Assembly: GCA_030601615.1 (NCBI GenBank)
Contig: JAUVTH010000032.1
Location: forward strand, 1 to 10,553
DNA: 10,553 nucleotides
Reading direction: 5' to 3'
From: Gemmatimonadota bacterium
GTDB lineage: Bacteria > Gemmatimonadota > Gemmatimonadetes > Palauibacterales > Palauibacteraceae
The notes under the pieces were generated by a model. It did no database searches. It saw only the letters and a list, made by a program, of their open reading frames with translations, and was not told the DNA's origin. The position numbers and the translations under genes are program-made. The stretch's first letter is position 1, and each line of letters opens with the position of its first letter. Below are positions 7,373 to 10,553 of the stretch, one piece after another.

Positions 7373-8581
7373 ATGCCAGTCTGGACATACAGCGCGAGAA
7401 CCGTCTCCGGCGAACTCAAGCGCGCCGAGTACGATGCCGCGAGTCGCGACGAGGTCATCGCGTATCTTCGCAGCCAGCGGCTGATCCCTGTCGCCGTGCG
7501 GGAGAAACCCAAGGGGATCGATCTCAATAACCTGCTCGGCGGCGGGAAGGTAAAAACGCGGGACATCGTGATCATGACGCGGCAGTTCGCGACGATGATC
7601 AACGCCGGTCTCCCGCTGGTGCAGTCGCTCGACATTCTCGCCAAACAGTCCGACAACAAGACTCTGCAGTCGACTCTGCAGGCGGTCCTGTACGACGTCG
7701 AGTCGGGAAACACGCTGGCAGATGCAATGCGCGAGCACACGAAGGTGTTCCTGCCGCTGTACGTGAACATGGTCGCCGCCGGTGAAACCGGCGGTATCCT
7801 GGACACGATCCTGGTTCGCCTGGCCGTCTTCCTCGAGAAGGCGGAATCCCTGTCCCGCAAGGTCAAGGGCGCCATGATCTACCCCGGGGTCATCAGCTTC
7901 GTGGCCCTTTCGGCGATCGTCGTGCTGCTGCTGTTCGTCATTCCCACGTTCCAGCAGATGTTCGAGAGCTTCGACCAGGTACTGCCGCTGCCGACTCGGA
8001 TCGTGATCATGGCTTCGGACATCCTGCAGGGGTACTGGTGGGCCATGGGTGGTGGGGTCATGGCGGCCGTGTGGCTGTTCAAGCGGTGGATCGCGACATC
8101 GTCCGGCCGTCTCATCTTCGACCGAATCCTTCTTCGCCTCCCGGTCTTCGGAAACCTGGCCCGGAAGTCTTCCGTGGCGAGGTTCACGCGCACGCTGGGC
8201 ACGCTCCTCAGCTCGGGCGTGACGATTCTGGAAGGACTGGAGATCACGGCCCGCACGTCGGGAAACCGGGTGATTCACGACGCGATCATGGAAAGCCGTA
8301 ACTCGATCGCCGGCGGTGCGTCGATCTCGGAGCCGCTCAGGGTCTCCGGCGTGTTCCCGCCGATGGTGACCCAGATGATCAACGTGGGCGAGGAGACGGG
8401 TGACCTGGACGGGATGCTGACCAAGATCGCCGATTTCTACGACGACGAAGTCGACACGGCGGTCGAGTCGCTTCTGAAAGCGATGGAGCCCCTGATGATC
8501 GTGATCCTCGGTACGGTCGTCGGCGGCATGATCGTGGCCATGTACCTGCCGATCTTCGGGATCATCAACACCATGCAGTAG
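7373..8581 (+). CDS. pilC: Type IV pilus inner-membrane platform protein PilC (GspF family)
   Basis: A 402-residue polytopic inner-membrane protein that couples PilB and PilT to the pilus base. It begins with the usual WTYSARTVSGELKRAEYDA strand and an N-terminal helical region. Two T2SSF repeats follow at about 69-191 and 272-394, with matching internal motifs VAAGETGGILDTIL (134-147) and INVGEETGDLDGML (336-349). Probable membrane segments are about 174-196, 222-240 and 374-396, the last ending in the family-typical VAMYLPIF. Length is standard. AGGAG at 7357-7361 precedes the ATG by 11 bases, and pilT ends 65 bp upstream, so co-transcription with pilB-pilT is likely. The TAG stop abuts a hairpin-forming repeat. 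GspF is the alternative, disfavoured by the neighbouring pilT. Confidence 0.95.
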   Translation: MPVWTYSARTVSGELKRAEYDAASRDEVIAYLRSQRLIPVAVREKPKGIDLNNLLGGGKVKTRDIVIMTRQFATMINAGLPLVQSLDILAKQSDNKTLQSTLQAVLYDVESGNTLADAMREHTKVFLPLYVNMVAAGETGGILDTILVRLAVFLEKAESLSRKVKGAMIYPGVISFVALSAIVVLLLFVIPTFQQMFESFDQVLPLPTRIVIMASDILQGYWWAMGGGVMAAVWLFKRWIATSSGRLIFDRILLRLPVFGNLARKSSVARFTRTLGTLLSSGVTILEGLEITARTSGNRVIHDAIMESRNSIAGGASISEPLRVSGVFPPMVTQMINVGEETGDLDGMLTKIADFYDDEVDTAVESLLKAMEPLMIVILGTVVGGMIVAMYLPIFGIINTMQ

Positions 8582-8602
8582 CAGGTTGCTGAAGATCCCT
8601 GC
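8581..8602 (+). other. Hairpin at the pilC 3' end
   Basis: GCAGG (8581-8585) pairs with CCTGC (8598-8602) across a 12-base loop. The first base is the last base of the pilC stop codon. No T-tract follows, so it is at best a weak or incomplete terminator. It contains one copy of the repeat also found at 9651-9670. Confidence 0.4.
8582..8601 (+). repeat. 20-bp stop-adjacent repeat, copy 1
   Basis: CAGGTTGCTGAAGATCCCTG differs from the copy at 9651-9670 at two of twenty positions, both in the hairpin loop. Both copies begin one base after a stop codon and lie in the same orientation. The origin is unknown; a shared terminator-like module or a REP-like element is possible. Confidence 0.6.
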
Positions 8603-8710
8603 CAGGCCGTGGTGGGTACAGCAGTGGCTCAATTCGATACGGCAGGCTCCGCTTCAGTGGGCCCCGCTTTCACTACGCCCCTGTTCCCGTGTGGGGCATG
8701 CCTGTTCCGA

Positions 8711-8760
8711 CATCCCAAAATCTCATATTCTTATGCGGTTACAATTGCCGAACGGAGAAA
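8711..8760 (+). promoter_or_regulatory. AT-rich probable promoter/operator of the Rrf2-family gene
   Basis: This is the most AT-rich stretch between the coding regions. It holds TACAAT (8740-8745), five of six to a sigma-70 -10 box, without a good -35 at 17 bp. It also holds small dyads: CATA-N4-TATG (8724-8735) and an imperfect ATTCTTA-N5-TTACAAT (8727-8745, five of seven pairs). GGAG at 8754-8757 is the likely ribosome binding site, 13 bases before the ATG at 8771. A weak -35 with an overlapping dyad would suit an autoregulated Rrf2 gene, but none of this is decisive. The segment 8603-8710 upstream shows nothing I can support. Confidence 0.3.
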
Positions 8761-8770
8761 TCGAAACACA

Positions 8771-9178
8771 ATGGTATCAAGGACCGAGGAATACGCCCTG
8801 CGCGCTGCGGTGTGTCTCGCCCGGCACTACGGCGGTGGCAGCATGCGTGCGCGGGACATGGCTCGAACTACCGGGATCCCGGCAAACTACCTTTCCAAGA
8901 TCCTTCACAAGCTTGCCAAGGCGGGCGTGGTCATATCCGAGCGAGGCAGGACCGGCGGATTCCGACTGGGCCAACCGCCGCGGGACGTCATGCTGGCAAC
9001 GGTCGTGGCGCCGTTCGAGCCCCAGGTCGAGAGGACGCGGTGCCTCCTGGGACTTGCCGAGTGCTCGGACAGCAACCCGTGCGGCGCACACGAAAAATGG
9101 AAGGTCATCAAGGAGGCTACTCTCGATTTCCTGTGCAACACGTCGTTGGCGGACGTGATCGAGAACGGTACCCCGTAA
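8771..9178 (+). CDS. Rrf2-family (IscR/NsrR-like) transcriptional regulator
   Basis: A 135-residue DNA-binding protein. It opens with the family-typical VSRTEEYALRAAVCLA. A winged helix-turn-helix follows, with the recognition helix around TGIPANYLSKILHKLAKAG (34-52) and the wing ERGRTGGFRL (57-66). Three cysteines, C91, C98 and C104, form CX6CX5C followed by H107, the arrangement used for iron-sulfur ligation in this family (E. coli IscR uses C92, C98, C104 and H107). It is thus likely to sense redox state, nitric oxide or cluster supply, though the signal is unknown. The ATG at 8771 is chosen because the family motif begins there; a frame extension back to 8609 adds 54 unconserved-looking residues. 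It begins 189 bp after pilC behind a probable promoter of its own, and the next gene starts 19 bp later, so the two are probably co-transcribed. Confidence 0.9.
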   Translation: MVSRTEEYALRAAVCLARHYGGGSMRARDMARTTGIPANYLSKILHKLAKAGVVISERGRTGGFRLGQPPRDVMLATVVAPFEPQVERTRCLLGLAECSDSNPCGAHEKWKVIKEATLDFLCNTSLADVIENGTP

Positions 9179-9197
9179 GGCGGGCACTGCTGAGCAG

Positions 9198-9650
9198 ATG
9201 TATGTCGAGGGGCACGCGCCGCCGGACGGGCAGGGCGAGGACGTGATGTTGGCATCGTGTGACGGTCTCATTGGCCTGCCCGAGCACGAGCTGGTTCGGT
9301 GCTTCGGTGAGCCGACGGCCCGCAGGACGACCGGGGGGGACACCTGGCTCGTCTTCGGATCGGCGGATCTCGCCCTGCGGGTCAGGTGCACCGGCCTGGA
9401 CCCGTCTCGCGTCGTTTCGTGGACCGCGACGTTCGAGAGCGGCCACCGGTTGCTCTCCGATGCCGCCCGTGCCGTCGGCCTGTGGCCGGCCGCCCAGCCC
9501 GAAGAGGACGCCGCCACGGTAACGGTCCCGCTGATCCGGAGGCCGATACCGTGCGCCGATTCCGGCAGCGTGCATTCCCTCACCGCGACGGTCCGCGGCG
9601 GTCGCATCACCCAGGTGTCGATGTTCGACGAACCTCCCGATTGGCTTTAA
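9198..9650 (+). CDS. Protein of unknown function, co-transcribed with the Rrf2 gene
   Basis: A 150-residue protein I do not recognise. There is no signal peptide or membrane segment. The segment LIGLPEHELVRCFGEPT (24-40), followed by GGDTWLVF (46-53), faintly recalls BamE/SmpA-type repeats, where a short helix and a G-x-P turn precede a strand ending in an aromatic residue. That resemblance is by eye only. The rest looks like alternating beta strands, ending in GGRITQVSMFDEPPDWL. There are four cysteines, C21, C35, C64 and C119. The ATG at 9198 has no clear ribosome binding site; the ATG at 9246 has GAGGA four bases upstream and would give 134 residues. I keep the longer form because nearly all the extra codons end in G or C, as in neighbouring genes. 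It starts 19 bp after the Rrf2 gene, and its TAA stop lies inside the terminator stem. Confidence 0.7.
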   Translation: MYVEGHAPPDGQGEDVMLASCDGLIGLPEHELVRCFGEPTARRTTGGDTWLVFGSADLALRVRCTGLDPSRVVSWTATFESGHRLLSDAARAVGLWPAAQPEEDAATVTVPLIRRPIPCADSGSVHSLTATVRGGRITQVSMFDEPPDWL

Positions 9651-9682
9651 CAGGTTGCTGACGAACCCTGTTAGAGCCTTTT
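9643..9682 (+). terminator. Strong intrinsic terminator overlapping a stop codon
   Basis: GGCTTTAACAGG (9643-9654) pairs along its full 12 bases with CCTGTTAGAGCC (9667-9678), with one G-U pair, around a 12-base loop, and is followed directly by TTTT (9679-9682). The TAA stop of the upstream ORF (9648-9650) sits within the 5' arm. It should end the Rrf2-ORF transcript and insulate the pilS-like gene. In the reverse direction the stem is followed by only a short A/T run, so it is probably unidirectional. Confidence 0.85.
9651..9670 (+). repeat. 20-bp stop-adjacent repeat, copy 2
   Basis: CAGGTTGCTGACGAACCCTG matches the copy at 8582-8601 at 18 of 20 positions and forms the inner part of the terminator hairpin here. 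Both copies have the same 12-base loop length and begin one base after a stop codon. Confidence 0.6.
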
Positions 9683-9699
9683 CAGCTGCCGGCCACCTC

Positions 9700-9728
9700 T
9701 TGCGTTCTGCAGTCCCCGTTCTTAGATA
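9700..9728 (+). promoter_or_regulatory. Possible sigma-70 promoter for the pilS-like gene
   Basis: TTGCGT (9700-9705) and TAGATA (9723-9728) are separated by 17 bp. Each matches the consensus at only three of six positions, but the spacing is ideal and the site lies between a strong terminator and the next gene, where a promoter is needed. Expected transcription start is near 9735. The remainder of the gap to 9819 holds a short ATG frame (9739-9771) and a GTG frame (9768-9842), treated under findings. Confidence 0.3.
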
Positions 9729-9819
9729 GGCTCCGGCGATGCAGGCGAAATGCAACGCCCCGGAGAGGTGAACGACGCTTCCCCGGCGGGCGACTCACAG
9801 CACGGGAAACGGCCAGGAA

Positions 9820-10553
9820 TTGCTCCGTACCAGCAGGTCTGACCGCCGGGCGGCCACGCTTCTCGAGCCGTTGCATGTCCTGTACTGGATCTATGCCGCG
9901 CGCCTCGTCATCTCTCTGGCGGTCTTCGGGGCTGCCATCCTTGTCGGGGATTTTCTGGAGCGGCAGGTACCGGGCTCCCTTCCACTCGAGTTTCCGCTCA
10001 TAGCCATCATAGGTCTCGCGGCCGCTGCCTTCCTGACGCCGATCGCGTACCGGATCAGCCATCGGAAGGGCCACGAGATCGGCCTCGGATTCCTCTACTC
10101 GCAGGCGGCGCTGGACATTCTGCTGTTCAACGGCGTGGTGTACATCACCGGGGGAGTCGGCAGTCCCTTCGTGTCGCTGTTCATTGCGCTGGCGGCAGTG
10201 TACGCTCTTCTGCTGCCCCTGGGCTCGGCGATCCTCACGGCGCTGTCCGCCGGAGGCCTGTACCTGGCGGTCAACGTGGCGCTGGTGGGCGACGTCAGCA
10301 GCGTTGCCCTGGTCCTCCAGGTGCTCGTCATCATGATCGTGGCCGTCGCGGCCAGCCTGGTTGGAGTCCGGTTCAGGCAGGTACGGTCCGAGCTCCGCAC
10401 GGTCGAGGGTGAACTCCACCGGTTGCGTCTCGACACGGCCGACGTGCTTCGCAACATCCCATCGGGGGTCATTACGCTCGACGCATCAGGCAACCTGGTC
10501 TACATGAACCTCGCCGCCGCCGAGTTGTGTGGCCTCGACGCCAGCACGCAGCT
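9820..10553 (+). CDS. pilS: PilS-like membrane sensor histidine kinase, 3'-truncated
   Basis: About 244 codons are visible before the window ends. The N-terminal part has multiple membrane segments (counted from the TTG at 9820: about 20-42, 58-78, 94-110, 116-135, 137-156 and 161-182), matching the six-helix sensor of PilS-type kinases and beginning with the characteristic VLYWIYAARLVISLAVF. A short coiled stretch (about 185-205) leads into a PAS domain, with VLRNIPSGVITLDASGNLVYMN at about 209-230 (two blocks joined without a gap). The His-containing dimerisation and ATPase domains lie beyond the window. PilS phosphorylates PilR to control pilin transcription, which fits the position beside pilBTC. 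The start is uncertain: the frame is open only from 9772 and holds no ATG or GTG before the first membrane helix, so the TTG at 9820 is a compromise. A frameshift is possible. Confidence 0.75.
   Translation, partial: MLRTSRSDRRAATLLEPLHVLYWIYAARLVISLAVFGAAILVGDFLERQVPGSLPLEFPLIAIIGLAAAAFLTPIAYRISHRKGHEIGLGFLYSQAALDILLFNGVVYITGGVGSPFVSLFIALAAVYALLLPLGSAILTALSAGGLYLAVNVALVGDVSSVALVLQVLVIMIVAVAASLVGVRFRQVRSELRTVEGELHRLRLDTADVLRNIPSGVITLDASGNLVYMNLAAAELCGLDASTQ

Noticed and set aside
4454..8581. Type II secretion gspE-gspF rather than pilus genes
   Set aside because: The intervening retraction ATPase with the AIRxLIR signature and the nearby PilS-like kinase point to a type IV pilus.
7322..8632. 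436-codon open frame on the minus strand, opposite pilC
   Set aside because: It is the His/Arg/Asp-rich mirror of pilC codons. The same kind of mirror frame is seen opposite pilB (5099-6319) and pilT (6291-7133).
8609..8770. 54-residue N-terminal extension of the Rrf2-family protein
   Set aside because: Rrf2 proteins start at the motif encoded from 8771. The extension covers the AT-rich probable promoter.
8586..9246. Overlapping + strand frames over the Rrf2 gene (8586-9158 and 8689-9246)
   Set aside because: Out-of-frame translations of the regulator with no recognisable domain.
1..10553. CRISPR arrays, tRNA or rRNA genes, transposase genes
   Set aside because: No regularly spaced repeat array, no cloverleaf or rRNA sequence recognised, and no transposase motif in any credible gene.

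Overview
The window is GC-rich, densely coding DNA with every credible gene on the + strand. It carries a large SprA-type outer-membrane protein next to a type IV pilus (T4P) motor cluster. SprA genes are typical of Bacteroidota and also occur in Gemmatimonadota and some other FCB-group phyla. The high GC favours Gemmatimonadota or a high-GC relative over a typical Bacteroidota. That assignment is an inference from gene content and composition only.

Layout. From the left edge to 3526 is the C-terminal half or so of a SprA-like protein, cut by the window start. After 54 bp comes a secreted or membrane-anchored protein with two tandem ComEA-type helix-hairpin-helix units (3581-4246). A 207-bp gap with possible RNA structure leads to pilB (extension ATPase, 4454-6166), pilT (retraction ATPase, 6213-7307) and pilC (inner-membrane platform, 7373-8581), all tightly spaced with recognisable ribosome binding sites. 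A small unit follows: an IscR-like Rrf2-family regulator (8771-9178) and an unrecognised 150-residue protein (9198-9650). The stop codon of the latter lies inside a strong intrinsic terminator. A probable new promoter then leads to a membrane sensor kinase resembling PilS (from about 9820), cut off by the right edge inside its PAS domain. No gap exceeds about 210 bp.

How the genes could work together. PilB, PilT and PilC power and anchor pilus extension and retraction. The tandem ComEA-like protein could bind incoming DNA at the cell envelope, so a role in natural transformation is plausible. SprA is the outer-membrane translocon of type 9 secretion and gliding in Bacteroidota. PilS kinases normally act with PilR to control pilin transcription. 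The Rrf2 protein would add a redox or iron-sulfur input if it regulates its neighbours.

The points most worth a second look are: (i) the PilB N-terminus fits the two-times-24-residue, 5-residue-spacer MshEN c-di-GMP motif, but with a degenerate first half; (ii) a 20-bp hairpin-forming repeat (18/20 identical) begins one base after the stop codons of both pilC and the unknown ORF, bracketing the Rrf2 unit; (iii) the Rrf2 protein has Cys and His at the spacing of IscR cluster ligands; (iv) the pilS start is abnormal, with no ATG or GTG in the coding frame. I see no clearly new multi-gene system. The genes are mostly recognisable families in an unusual combination.
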